This document shows, piece after piece, positions 23,324-33,375 of a stretch of DNA of 64,000 nucleotides; the stretch's first letter is position 1; every line of letters begins with the position of its first letter. Source of the DNA: WLMZ01 sp043753895 (GTDB lineage: Bacteria > Actinomycetota > Acidimicrobiia > Acidimicrobiales > Ilumatobacteraceae); contig JAYUWK010000001.1 of the NCBI GenBank assembly GCA_043753895.1, positions 1 to 64,000 on the forward strand. Direction: 5' to 3'. Made by a program: the position numbers and the translations under genes. The notes under the pieces were generated by a model. That model did not search any database and was not told the origin of the DNA. It worked only from the letters and a program-made list of their open reading frames with translations.

Positions 23324-24837
23324 AGGGACATCTCCATCTCCAACAACTGATGCTCGGTCGCCTCACGACCACTGACTTCGCCAAGAACGCGTCCAGAGCG
23401 CATCACGACAACGCGGTCGGCCACCTGGCCGACCTCTTGAAAGTCAGTGGAACAGATGAGCACAGCCGCACCCGCGTCGGCGAGTCGACGCAGTTCGGCG
23501 TAGATCTCGAACTTCGATGCAATGTCAATACCGGCGGTGGGTTCGTCAAAGATCAACACCTTGCTATCGACGCCCATCCACCGACCGATCATCACCTTTT
23601 GCTGGTTACCGCCCGAGAGGGTGCTGACGACGACATCGACGTTGGCGGTCCTCACATTGGCTCGCGGTGCCAGTGCAGCGGCGGCCGTACGCACCCGACT
23701 GGGTGGGAAGAAGGGAGCCCGACCATTGGCCTGCACGCCGAGCGCGATGTTGTCGGCCACGCTCTTGTCGAGGAGTAGTCCGTGCCGTTTGCGATCGGCG
23801 GGGAGGAACGCAACCCCGCGCGCCAGCGCGTGACGCCGACTGCGCACCGCCTGGAGAACGCCGTTGGAGTCGGCCACCCTGACCGAACCGGACCATGGCT
23901 TCATGCCACCAGCAGCGACCTGCGCAAGCTCGGACACACCTGCGCCGACGCCACCGGTAGCGGCGACGATCTCGCCGGCAGCAATCGACACGCTGACGTC
24001 GTCGAGCCGGCGGCCGCTCACGCAGGAGACCTCGAGCAGCGGCTTCGATGCATCGATAACGACGTCGCGATGCACACGTGCCGTGTCGACCGAACGGCCG
24101 AACATGGCCTGCACGACCGAGGCCGTGTCGAAATTGGCCGCCGGGCCCCGTGCCACCACGGCGCCGTCGCGCATCACCGTGACATCGTCGGCCACGGCAA
24201 ACACTTCTTCGAGATGATGGCTGATGAAGAGAATCGCTACGCCGGCGGCCCGTAGACGGTCGATGACGGCGAAGAGCGGATCGAGCTCGTGCCGGCTCAG
24301 CGAGGCTGTTGGTTCGTCCATCACAATGAGCCGGGCATCGAAGCTGACGGCCCGGGCAATCTCCATCATCTGCAGTTGCGCCACCGAGAGCGAACGCACC
24401 GGCGCGTTGATGTCGATGTCGATGTCGAGAGCGGCGAGTCGTTCGGCGGCGGTTTGCTTCGCGACGCGCCACTGCACTTTGCCGAATCTGGTGGGCAGAC
24501 AGTCGAGCAGCACGTTCTCGGTCACTGACAAGTCGGGCGCGATCTGGCGTTCCTGGAAGATCGCGCGCACACCGCGCGCCTGCACCTGCCGACGGTTCGG
24601 TCGATCGAGCACCTTGCCGCCAATACGGATCACGCCCTCGTCCGCGTGCTGGGCCCCGGTGGCGATCTTGATGAGCGTGGACTTTCCGGCGCCATTCTCG
24701 CCGCACACGGCGTGCACCGAACCCGTGCGCACGGTGAGCGATACGTCTTGGAGCGCGACAACACCGGGGAAATACTTGGTGATGCCCTGCAATTCGAGGG
24801 CAGCCGCCATCGCTGCGGGAGGCGCGGACGAACTCAC
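23320..24837 (-). CDS. ABC importer ATP-binding protein, double domain (RbsA/MglA type)
   Basis: 505 residues in two ABC domains. The first has a full Walker A GENGAGKST (about 47-55). The second has the degenerate loop TGGVGAGVSE typical of the non-catalytic half of RbsA/MglA proteins, and signature LSGGNQQKVMIGRWMG. Peripheral membrane protein energising the importer of 22220 and 21139. Both ends overlap neighbours by 4 bp (LLM oxidoreductase upstream, permease downstream), firm evidence for one operon. Confidence 0.92.
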   Translation of the reverse strand: MSSSAPPAAMAAALELQGITKYFPGVVALQDVSLTVRTGSVHAVCGENGAGKSTLIKIATGAQHADEGVIRIGGKVLDRPNRRQVQARGVRAIFQERQIAPDLSVTENVLLDCLPTRFGKVQWRVAKQTAAERLAALDIDIDINAPVRSLSVAQLQMMEIARAVSFDARLIVMDEPTASLSRHELDPLFAVIDRLRAAGVAILFISHHLEEVFAVADDVTVMRDGAVVARGPAANFDTASVVQAMFGRSVDTARVHRDVVIDASKPLLEVSCVSGRRLDDVSVSIAAGEIVAATGGVGAGVSELAQVAAGGMKPWSGSVRVADSNGVLQAVRSRRHALARGVAFLPADRKRHGLLLDKSVADNIALGVQANGRAPFFPPSRVRTAAAALAPRANVRTANVDVVVSTLSGGNQQKVMIGRWMGVDSKVLIFDEPTAGIDIASKFEIYAELRRLADAGAAVLICSTDFQEVGQVADRVVVMRSGRVLGEVSGREATEHQLLEMEMSL

Positions 24838-25862
24838 ACCTTGGCCTTCACGGAGTCGGCGATCGCGGGCATCACACGCTCACCGTACGCGCGCAGTGTT
24901 TCGTCTTTCGCGTCGTGTTGTAAATAGACGGAGAACTGATCGACCCCCAGTGCCTTCAATTCCTGGAGCCGGCGGACGTGTTCTTCCACCGGGCCGATGA
25001 TGCAGAACCGATCGACGATCTCGTCTGGCACGAAGGTGGTGTGGCTGTTGCCGGCCTGACCATGCTCGTTGTAGTCGTAGCCCTGACGACCCTTGATGTA
25101 GTCGGTGAGCGCTTTGGGCACCGGAGCATCGTCGCCATAACGAGCCACGATGTCGGCAACGTGGTTTCCCACCATGCCGCCGAACCAGCGGCACTGGTCG
25201 CGCGCATAGGCCAAATGGCCGGGCGTGCCGTCGGTGACGTAGGCGGGCGCCGCGACACAGATGGTCACATCGTCGGGGTTGCGACCCGCCCCTTCGGCCG
25301 CATTGCGCACCGCCGAGATGGTCCACTCGGCAATGGACGGATCGGCGAGTTGCAGGATGAACCCATCGCCCACTTCACCAGTGAGTGCGAGGGCCTTGGG
25401 TCCGTACGCCGCGACCCACACCTCGCAACGACTCTTCGAGGCCCATGGGAAGCGCATCTCGGAACCGTTGTATTCCACACTGCGACCATTCGCTAGTTCG
25501 CGGATCACATGGATACTGTCGCGCAGGGTTTTCAGCGTGGTAGGCGCACCATTGGTCAGGCGAACTGCGCTGTCGCCGCGGCCGATGCCGCACACCGTTC
25601 GATTGCCGTACATCTCATTCAGTGTGGCGTAGGTGCTGGCCGTGACGGTCCAGTCGCGAGTGGCCGGGTTGGTGACCATCGGCCCGACGATGATGTTGCG
25701 CGTTTCAGCCAGGATCTGGCTGTAGATGACGTACGGCTCCTGCCACAAGATGTGACTGTCGAAGGTCCACACATGCGTGAAGCCATATGTCTCAGCCTTC
25801 TTGGCGAGATCGATCACACGCGCCGAGGGCGGTGTTGTCTGCAGCACGACTCCGAGGTCCAT
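24834..25862 (-). CDS. LLM class F420-type oxidoreductase of the pyrimidine locus
   Basis: 342 residues. TIM-barrel LLM protein starting MDLGVVLQTTPPSARVIDLAKKAETYGFTHVWTFD, with VCGIGRGDSAVRLTNG and FCIIGPVEEHVRRLQEL. It resembles the subfamily that I recall as TIGR03842, whose members tend to lie beside dihydropyrimidinase genes; this needs a search. It begins 2 bp after the semialdehyde-dehydrogenase stop and overlaps the ABC ATPase start by 4 bp. The locus has dihydropyrimidinase and ureidopropionase but no preT/preA reductase, so this protein may catalyse reduction of uracil or thymine (or a related ring) with F420H2 or FMNH2. Start chosen at the second ATG; 19 codons upstream to 25919 would overlap the preceding gene. 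Confidence 0.82.
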   Translation of the reverse strand: MDLGVVLQTTPPSARVIDLAKKAETYGFTHVWTFDSHILWQEPYVIYSQILAETRNIIVGPMVTNPATRDWTVTASTYATLNEMYGNRTVCGIGRGDSAVRLTNGAPTTLKTLRDSIHVIRELANGRSVEYNGSEMRFPWASKSRCEVWVAAYGPKALALTGEVGDGFILQLADPSIAEWTISAVRNAAEGAGRNPDDVTICVAAPAYVTDGTPGHLAYARDQCRWFGGMVGNHVADIVARYGDDAPVPKALTDYIKGRQGYDYNEHGQAGNSHTTFVPDEIVDRFCIIGPVEEHVRRLQELKALGVDQFSVYLQHDAKDETLRAYGERVMPAIADSVKAKV

Positions 25863-25864
25863 CG

Positions 25865-27349
<1,485 letters not shown>

Positions 27350-27388
27350 GAATGGTGTTCTTTCGTGATGCGAGGGGCCCGTGAGGAT

Positions 27389-27444
27389 GGGTGTGAGACG
27401 AGGGGTGTGAGACAAGGGGTGTGAGACAAGGGGTGTTAGACGAG
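27389..27444. repeat. Four 14-bp tandem repeats at the dihydropyrimidinase stop codon
   Basis: Units GGGTGTGAGACGAG, GGGTGTGAGACAAG (twice) and GGGTGTTAGACGAG follow each other without gaps. The last unit contains the stop codon of the dihydropyrimidinase gene (TAA, complement of 27436-27438); the other three extend downstream toward mmsA, whose start is 40 bp away. Confidence 0.93.
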
Positions 27445-28860
27445 ATACTGCGACAGGCCGCGGCGCACGAACTGGCCGTGGCCCTTGCGACCGACATAGG
27501 CGTCGTTGGCGATCACGACGGTGCCGCGAGACAGCACGGTCTCGACCTTGCCGTCGATCACGTAGCCCTCCCACGACGAGTGATCGATGTTCATGTGGTG
27601 CTTGTCGTTGATGCCGATGCGGGTCTGCGTAGCGGGATCCCAGATCACGATGTCGGCATCGGCGCCAGGCGCGATGATGCCCTTCTTCGGGTACATCCCG
27701 AACATGCGCGCTGGCGTGGTGCAGCAGGTCTCGACCCAGCGTTCGAGCGACATTTCGCCGTTGACCACACCCTGATACAGCAGCTCCATACGATGCTCGA
27801 CGCCGCCCATGCCATTGGGAATCTTGGAGAAGTTGCCGAGGCCGAGTTCTTTCTGATCCTTCATGCAGAACGGGCAGTGGTCGGTGCTGACGATCGCGAT
27901 ATCGTTGGTGCGCAAGCCTTTCCACAGATCGGCGTGGTGATGGTGTGTGTCGTGCGCCGAACGTACCGGCGGCGAGCACACCCACTTGGCGCCCTCGAAC
28001 CCCGGCTTGGCGAGCGTGTCCTCGAGCGTCATGTAGAGGTACTGCGGGCAGGTCTCGGCAAACACGTTGCGACCCGCATCGCGAGCGGCCGCGATCTCGA
28101 GCAGCGCGTCGCTGGCCGACACATGCACGATGTACAGCGGAGCGTTCCCGGCCACCTGGCTGAGGATGATGGCGCGATGTGTGGCCTCGCCCTCAAGCAG
28201 CGACGGCCGTGTGTAGCTGTGATACTTCGGATCGGTCTCGCCGCGGGCGATGGCCTGGCCGACGAGTACGTCGATGGCAATGCCGTTTTCGGCGTGCATC
28301 ATGATCGTGGCGCCGATGTCGCCGGCGGTCTGCATCGCGCGCAGGATCTGGCCGTCGTCGCTGTAGAACACGCCAGGGTAGGCCATGAACAGCTTGAAGC
28401 TGGTGACGCCTTCGTTCTCGGTGAGATAGCGCATTGCCTTCAGCGCGTCGTCGTCGACGCCACCCACGATCTGATGGAATGCGTAGTCGATCGCGCACTG
28501 GCCCGCCGCCTTGGCGTGCCACTCGCCGAGGCTGTCGATTACGTTCTCGCCATAGCGCTGCACGGCGAAGTCGACGATGGTGGTGACGCCGCCCCACGCC
28601 GCAGCACGGGACCCGGTCTCGAAGGTGTCGCTGGCATTGGTGCCGCCGAAGGGCAGTTCCATGTGGGTGTGCACGTCGATACCACCCGGTATCACGTACT
28701 TGCCGAGCGCGTCGATGACCGTGTCGGCGGTGACGCCCTGAGCCTCGACCTGGCCGGGCGCGTACATTGCGACGACGGTCTCACCATCGATGAGAACATC
28801 GATGAGTTGACGTCCGGTGGGACTGACGACGGTGCCGTTGGTGATGAGGGTGCGTGCCAT
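27436..28860 (-). CDS. hydA: Dihydropyrimidinase / D-hydantoinase
   Basis: 474 residues, cyclic amidohydrolase of the metal-dependent TIM-barrel type. Metal ligands are visible: HTH (about 64-66) in IDVHTHMELP, carboxylated Lys about 156 in TSFKLFMAY, His about 189 in MMHAENG, His about 246 in YIVHVSASD and Asp about 327 in IVSTDHCPF. It opens dihydrouracil and dihydrothymine to N-carbamoyl-beta-amino acids, or hydantoins. It follows the amidohydrolase gene (17-bp gap) and precedes mmsA, giving the order of the reductive pathway. The length matches bacterial family members. Confidence 0.94.
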   Translation of the reverse strand: MARTLITNGTVVSPTGRQLIDVLIDGETVVAMYAPGQVEAQGVTADTVIDALGKYVIPGGIDVHTHMELPFGGTNASDTFETGSRAAAWGGVTTIVDFAVQRYGENVIDSLGEWHAKAAGQCAIDYAFHQIVGGVDDDALKAMRYLTENEGVTSFKLFMAYPGVFYSDDGQILRAMQTAGDIGATIMMHAENGIAIDVLVGQAIARGETDPKYHSYTRPSLLEGEATHRAIILSQVAGNAPLYIVHVSASDALLEIAAARDAGRNVFAETCPQYLYMTLEDTLAKPGFEGAKWVCSPPVRSAHDTHHHHADLWKGLRTNDIAIVSTDHCPFCMKDQKELGLGNFSKIPNGMGGVEHRMELLYQGVVNGEMSLERWVETCCTTPARMFGMYPKKGIIAPGADADIVIWDPATQTRIGINDKHHMNIDHSSWEGYVIDGKVETVLSRGTVVIANDAYVGRKGHGQFVRRGLSQYLV

Positions 28861-28877
28861 GGTGTGAGTCCTGTCTT

Positions 28878-29720
28878 TCAGCGGGCGACGAGTTCGGAGT
28901 ATGCCTCGGGTCTGCGATCACGATAGAAGGCCCACCGATCGCGGATTTCCGCGAGTTTGCCCATGTCGAGGTCGCGCACAATCAGATCGGGCTTGTAGGC
29001 ATCGCCCACCTCGCCGACGAACTTGCCCTCGGGATCGACGAAGTAGCTCTGCCCGTAGAAATCGTTCTCGCCGAGTTCTTCGATACCGACTCGGTTGATT
29101 GCGCCCACGTAGAAGATGTTGGCCACGGCGGCCGCCGGCTGCTCGAGCCGCCACAGATACTCACTGAGGCCGCGGTGCGTGGCCGAGGGGTTGAACACGA
29201 TCTGCGCGCCGTTGAGACCGAGTGCTCGCCACCCTTCCGGGAAGTGGCGGTCGTAGCAGATGTATACGCCGACCTTGCCAACGGCAGTGTCGAATACGGG
29301 GTAACCGCCGGTGCCAGGTGTGAAGTAGAACTTTTCCCAGAATCCCTTGGTCTGGGGGATGTGCTGCTTGCGGTACTTGCCCAGGTATGAACCATCGGCG
29401 TCGATGACGGCGGCGGTGTTGAAGTACAACCCCGGTTGCACGATCTCGTACATCGGGAGCACCATCACCATGCCCAGTTCCTTGGCCAGTGCCTGGAACC
29501 GCTTGGTCGTCGGGCCGTCGGGGATGTACTCGGTGTAGGCGTAGTACTGCGTCTCTTGCACCTGGCAGAAGTAGGGGCCGTAGAAGAGTTCCTGGAAGCA
29601 GATCACCGTCGCACCCTGAGCGGCTGCCTCGCGGGCGGCGGTTTCGTGCTTGTCGATCATGGCCTCTTTCGAGCCGGGCCAATCGGTCTGCACCAAGGCT
29701 GCTCTGACGATCTCTGCCAC
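28878..29720 (-). CDS. Nitrilase-superfamily amidohydrolase, probable beta-ureidopropionase
   Basis: 280 residues from GTG at 29720, preceded by GGGGGAA. Catalytic triad visible: Glu about 44 in CFQELFYGPYF, Lys about 118 in GKYRKQHIP, Cys about 155 in VYICYDRHFPEGWR. The family (N-carbamoyl amide hydrolases) hydrolyses N-carbamoyl-beta-alanine to beta-alanine, CO2 and ammonia, the step after dihydropyrimidinase; N-carbamoylputrescine amidase is the main alternative. First gene of the long minus-strand run, divergent from the MocR regulator with a 145-bp control region. Confidence 0.88.
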   Translation of the reverse strand: MAEIVRAALVQTDWPGSKEAMIDKHETAAREAAAQGATVICFQELFYGPYFCQVQETQYYAYTEYIPDGPTTKRFQALAKELGMVMVLPMYEIVQPGLYFNTAAVIDADGSYLGKYRKQHIPQTKGFWEKFYFTPGTGGYPVFDTAVGKVGVYICYDRHFPEGWRALGLNGAQIVFNPSATHRGLSEYLWRLEQPAAAVANIFYVGAINRVGIEELGENDFYGQSYFVDPEGKFVGEVGDAYKPDLIVRDLDMGKLAEIRDRWAFYRDRRPEAYSELVAR

Positions 29721-29738
29721 ATTTCCCCCTTGATCACG

Positions 29739-29753
29739 CGTCGGAGTCCGACG
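29739..29753. promoter_or_regulatory. Palindrome CGTCGGA-G-TCCGACG in the divergent control region
   Basis: A perfect 15-base palindrome (7-bp arms around one G) lies 18 bp upstream of the amidohydrolase GTG and 112 bp upstream of the MocR start. A likely -10 for the MocR gene is TTATAT (29797-29802), with GTTGTAAC (29771-29778) upstream. The elements GTAAC and GTTAC (29806-29810) form a second, widely spaced inverted repeat. MocR proteins usually bind two direct repeats and one inverted repeat in such divergent regions, so autoregulation and control of the catabolic operon are expected. Confidence 0.45.
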
Positions 29754-29851
29754 ACAACGAGTTGATCGTAGTTGTAACAGGCAACTCCTGACAATGTTAT
29801 ATTTGTTACCGTGCAATGGTTTACAGGCCGTTTACAGAAGGAGGCACACCG

Positions 29852-29872
29852 GTGCAAGCAGAACCATGCTGA
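29852..29872 (+). CDS. Possible six-codon leader peptide ahead of the MocR gene
   Basis: A strong ribosome-binding site AAGGAGG (29838-29844) is 7 bp from a GTG at 29852 but 21 bp from the MocR ATG at 29866. The GTG opens a short frame V-Q-A-E-P-C that stops at TGA 29870-29872, overlapping the MocR ATG in another frame. This layout suits translational coupling, or start-site selection by reinitiation. Alternatively the Shine-Dalgarno is simply poorly placed. Confidence 0.35.
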   Translation: MQAEPC

Positions 29873-31269
29873 ACGACCTCGTTGGGGTCATCGTCGATGC
29901 CATCGCCGATGCCGACGACGACCACAGCGCACGGGGCATTGCGGCTGCGATCGGACGGATGATCACCGCCGGAACGCTGCCTCTCGATGCCCGGCTGCCG
30001 ACTGTGCGGGCATTATCGAAGGTCCTCGGCGTGTCGCCCACGACGGTGAGCGAGGCGTGGCAGACGTTGGCCGCCGTCGGCGCGATCGAGGCGCGAGGTC
30101 GCCTCGGTACGTTCGTGCGCCAGCCGGTCGGGCCGGGAGGTCCTCGGCGCTACCGACGCGTCACCGAGGGCCCGGGCCACTTCGCGCTTGACCTCTCGAG
30201 TGGCACGCCCGATCCAGACCTCTTGCCCGATCTCGCCCGGGTGGTTGCCTCGGTCAGCCGCCAGTCACTGACGAGCAGTTACCTCGATCAGCCCGTGCTC
30301 CCCGAGCTCGACGCCATTCTGCGTGCCAGCTGGCCCTTCCCCGCCGAGGACCTCACCGTGGTCGATGGTGCGATGGACGCGCTCGATCGCATCGCTCGGG
30401 TGGTGGTGCGCCTCGGCGATCGGGTGGTGGTCGAAAACCCTACGTTCCCGCCGCTGATCGATCTGCTCGAACAACTCGGGGCCGACGTCATCGGCATCGA
30501 TCTCGATACCGAGGGCATGTCTGTCGAAGGCCTACGCGCCGCGCTGGCGCAGCAGCCCACAGCGGTCTTCCTGCAGCCACGCGCGCAGAATCCCACGGGT
30601 ATCACCATGACCGCCCGACGTTGCACCGCTGTCTCGAAACTGCTGGCCGACTCGAAGGCAATCATCATCGAGGACGACCACAGCGGCGACATCGCGTCCA
30701 GCGAACTCGTGAGTATCGGCACGCGGCTGCCCGGGCGCACCGTGCACATTCGTAGTTTCTCGAAGAGTCACGGTCCAGACCTCCGCCTCGCCGCCGTGGG
30801 CGGAGCAGGCGACGTGGTGTCGGCGGTTGCCAATCGACGGTTGCTCGGGCCGGGTTGGAGCAGTCGCATCCTGCAGGCCGTTCTGGTGGGCCTGTTGAAT
30901 GATCCGGCAACCGCCAAGAGACTGCGTAGGGCGCGCGACGAATACGCGCGCCGGCGCAGGTTGGTCACAGCCGTGCTCGATGAGCGCCACGTGCCGTTCA
31001 CCGGCGACGACGGCATCAACCTCTGGCTACAGGTCAACGACTCGCGCTCGGCACTGCTCACGCTCGCCGCGCAGGGCATCGGCGCCGCCCCCGGCGAACC
31101 GTTCATGGTACGCAACGGCACCGATTATCTACGCGTCACCGTTGGACTGCTGCAGGGTTCCGACGCCGATATCAACGTCGTGGCCCATCGCTTGGCCGAT
31201 GCCGCCGGTCTCGGTCAGGATCGATTCGGCCAGGATCGGATCGAAGTGCGTCGCCAAGGCCAACGCTGA
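29866..31269 (+). CDS. MocR-type transcriptional regulator (GntR HTH + aminotransferase-like domain)
   Basis: 467 residues. N-terminal GntR winged helix (RLPTVRALSKVLGVSPTTVSEAWQTLAAVGAIEARGRLGTFV, about 42-85), linker, then a class I aminotransferase-fold domain with the Asn-Pro-Thr segment QNPTGITMT, EDDHSGDI and the PLP Lys in FSKSHGPDLRLA. MocR regulators sense PLP or amino compounds; regulation of the divergent pyrimidine operon, possibly through beta-alanine, is the natural inference. The C-terminus ends with a small in-frame duplication (GQDRFGQDRI) from a 15-bp imperfect tandem repeat near 31215. Confidence 0.9.
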   Translation: MLNDLVGVIVDAIADADDDHSARGIAAAIGRMITAGTLPLDARLPTVRALSKVLGVSPTTVSEAWQTLAAVGAIEARGRLGTFVRQPVGPGGPRRYRRVTEGPGHFALDLSSGTPDPDLLPDLARVVASVSRQSLTSSYLDQPVLPELDAILRASWPFPAEDLTVVDGAMDALDRIARVVVRLGDRVVVENPTFPPLIDLLEQLGADVIGIDLDTEGMSVEGLRAALAQQPTAVFLQPRAQNPTGITMTARRCTAVSKLLADSKAIIIEDDHSGDIASSELVSIGTRLPGRTVHIRSFSKSHGPDLRLAAVGGAGDVVSAVANRRLLGPGWSSRILQAVLVGLLNDPATAKRLRRARDEYARRRRLVTAVLDERHVPFTGDDGINLWLQVNDSRSALLTLAAQGIGAAPGEPFMVRNGTDYLRVTVGLLQGSDADINVVAHRLADAAGLGQDRFGQDRIEVRRQGQR

Positions 31270-31299
31270 GTTGTAGATGCCAGTGGTGAGCGACCCGGA

Positions 31300-31767
31300 T
31301 CAGTAGCCGCCACCGAGTTTGCGGTGGTCCCAGCTGACGACGCGCTCTACATCGAAGATCACGCCGAGACGTTTGTGCGCCTGCGCCTCGAGGAACGGCA
31401 GCGCCGCGTCACTGAGGATGTCAGCTCCGTTGTACTTCACGCCCACTGCCTTGCCGATGGCGAGAATCTCGTCGAAGTCAAGGACGATGCGCCCGGTTCC
31501 CACCAACTCGACCCCGCGCAGTTCGTTGTAGTCGTCGCCGCTCTCGACCAGGCCGGTCATCTTCGCGTCACGACGCAGGTTAAGGATCTTCTGGCTCTTG
31601 CCGAACGTCCAGAACACCACCTTGCCATCGATGACCTCGTACCACATCGCCACCACATGCGGGTGTCCTGATGGGCCGATGGTCGCTACGTTGAGCACCT
31701 TCTGCTCGGCGAGGTAGTCCTGCACCTCGCCGTCGGTCATGGTGATGTTGCCGCGCTTGCTTGCCAT
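31300..31767 (-). CDS. PPOX class F420-dependent enzyme
   Basis: 155 residues, split-barrel fold. Motif pattern VLNVATIGPSGHPHVVAMWYEVIDGKVVFWT followed by KSQKILNLRRDAKMTGLVESG is characteristic of actinobacterial F420/FMN-binding reductases. Convergent with the MocR gene (30 bp apart) and upstream of it nothing is operonic except the eIF-2B-like gene 24 bp away on the same strand. Substrate unknown. It may or may not belong to the pyrimidine locus. Confidence 0.83.
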   Translation of the reverse strand: MASKRGNITMTDGEVQDYLAEQKVLNVATIGPSGHPHVVAMWYEVIDGKVVFWTFGKSQKILNLRRDAKMTGLVESGDDYNELRGVELVGTGRIVLDFDEILAIGKAVGVKYNGADILSDAALPFLEAQAHKRLGVIFDVERVVSWDHRKLGGGY

Positions 31768-31791
31768 GTGTGCCGACCCTAATCGGCGTGT

Positions 31792-32598
31792 CTACATTGC
31801 GCTCATGCGGAGCAGCTCGTGCGCCATCGCGCACTCGGCTGTGAGCGCCGATGCATCGGCACCGTGCAATCCGTCGGGTCCGAGCACGGCTGTGGCGAGC
31901 GCCAGTGGCACCATTTCCCCCATTTGGTTCCAACCACCGTCGCCTGTGGCGCCAAGCCGCTCGACCATGGCCCGCCACATCGGTTCGGGCAACCGTCGGC
32001 CGCGGCCGGCCACCAGCCACAGGGGCACCTCACCGCAGTACGCAACCGCCGCCGCAGCATGTGAGCCAAGCGAGCACAACGCGCCATCTGGCCCGGCCGC
32101 AAAGGCCTCGATGAGTACGAGATCGCTTGCCGCGACCGCCGCTGCAACCCCGGCCGCAGGCACGGCCTCGGCCTGCACATCTACGCGCTGTAAGCGCCGC
32201 ACCAGGCTCGAACCTTCGTCGTTCGTGTCGATCACCAACACCGTGGCATCGCCGCGGCGCATCAAGGCCTCGCCGGCCAGGTCGGGCCAACCGATCACGC
32301 ACACCGTTGCATCGGGGGGCAGCAACTGCACCAGATGTGCGGGGGTGGGATCATCGTCGATGAAGTCAGACAGACCCACCGCTTCTCGGAACGGATCGTT
32401 CGCGGCGAGCAGACTCGCACACAGCCACCACAGCGCGCCCGACGTGGGATGACGTTCGACGATGCGTCGGCAGGCCACGACAAGCCCGGCCGGATCGAGA
32501 TCGAGATCCGCAATGGCGGCTGCGGTCTCTCGCACGAGCATCCGCTGATCGCCGCCCGAGGCACGAGCCACGTAACGCAGACGCTCAATCGGATGCAT
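31792..32598 (-). CDS. Initiation factor 2B/isomerase-like protein (IF-2B superfamily)
   Basis: 268 residues. An N-terminal helical half (about 1-85) and a C-terminal alpha/beta half with VCVIGWPDLAGEALMRRGDATVLVIDTNDEGS, SDLVLIEAFAAGPDGALCSLGSHAAAAVAYCGEVPLWLVAG. This arrangement mirrors archaeal/eukaryal eIF-2B alpha subunits and ribose-1,5-bisphosphate or methylthioribose-1-phosphate isomerases. The usual catalytic Cys/Asp residues of the isomerases are not obvious, so a binding or regulatory role is possible. Same strand as the PPOX gene, 24 bp upstream of it. Confidence 0.6.
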   Translation of the reverse strand: MHPIERLRYVARASGGDQRMLVRETAAAIADLDLDPAGLVVACRRIVERHPTSGALWWLCASLLAANDPFREAVGLSDFIDDDPTPAHLVQLLPPDATVCVIGWPDLAGEALMRRGDATVLVIDTNDEGSSLVRRLQRVDVQAEAVPAAGVAAAVAASDLVLIEAFAAGPDGALCSLGSHAAAAVAYCGEVPLWLVAGRGRRLPEPMWRAMVERLGATGDGGWNQMGEMVPLALATAVLGPDGLHGADASALTAECAMAHELLRMSAM

Positions 32599-32777
32599 GG
32601 TGGCACGCTAGTCCCACTTCCGCCAACCGGCCCCGGCGTACCCGATCTGGCAGCAGATACACGCCCGCAAGGGCTCGGGCCTACTTCCAAACCGCTCATC
32701 GGGCGCGGATGGTGCTGGTCGCGCGAACCGCCATATGTCGCAGGCGGCGCGAACCATCGTTCTGTGAGACTTCCGGA

Positions 32778-33242
32778 GTGGTTCTGCAGCGCGAAATCTC
32801 CGACGACGTCGTGAGCATCCGGCCATCAACGCCGAGCGACATACCCGCGCTCATCGGCGGGCGCGATGTCGAGTTCCACCGATTCCTGGGAGATGGAAGT
32901 TCCGAGCCACGTCCGTTGGCATGCATTGTGGTGAACGGCGACGTCGTTGGCTGGGCCGACTACGACCACGACCGCTCCTGGCTCGCGGCGCACGAAGTCA
33001 ACCTGGGCTACAACGTATTTTCAGGCGATCGCGGTAACGGATACGCAACCCGGGCAGTTCGACTCCTGATGCACCATCTGGCCGTCGACACCAGGTGGAC
33101 GGTGGCTTCGCTGCTGATCCATCCCGACAACGAGCGCTCGCTGACACTCGCGCAGAGACTCTGCTTTGAGCCGCAGGAAGATCTCGATGGTCGCCGATAC
33201 TGGAAGCAGGCCGTCTCGGCGTACACCGTGATCGGGCGATGA
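32778..33242 (+). CDS. GNAT-family N-acetyltransferase
   Basis: 154 residues from GTG at 32778; a start 23 codons upstream (32709) is in frame but Arg-rich. Acetyl-CoA-binding motif A is visible as GDRGNGYATRAVRLLMHHLA, followed by ASLLIHPDNERSLTLAQRLCFEP (motif B), typical of RimJ/RimL-like acetyltransferases. Substrate could be a protein N-terminus, aminoglycoside or small amine; not determinable. Divergent from the IF-2B-like gene with about 180 bp between them. Confidence 0.78.
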   Translation: MVLQREISDDVVSIRPSTPSDIPALIGGRDVEFHRFLGDGSSEPRPLACIVVNGDVVGWADYDHDRSWLAAHEVNLGYNVFSGDRGNGYATRAVRLLMHHLAVDTRWTVASLLIHPDNERSLTLAQRLCFEPQEDLDGRRYWKQAVSAYTVIGR

Positions 33243-33375
33243 CCGGGGCCCCAACGATGGGCGGCGTGCTGGACGTGCGCCGCGTCATCGGGCACAATGC
33301 GGATCTCGCTTCACCGGCGTCAACTGCGCGGCCGGGCGCGGCGAGCGGAGAACGACCGAAGACGAGGAGACCGAA

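Noticed and set aside
27350..27985. Long N-terminal extension of the mmsA frame
   Set aside because: It runs antisense-frame through the dihydropyrimidinase gene and the tandem repeat; MmsA has a normal N-terminus at 27349.
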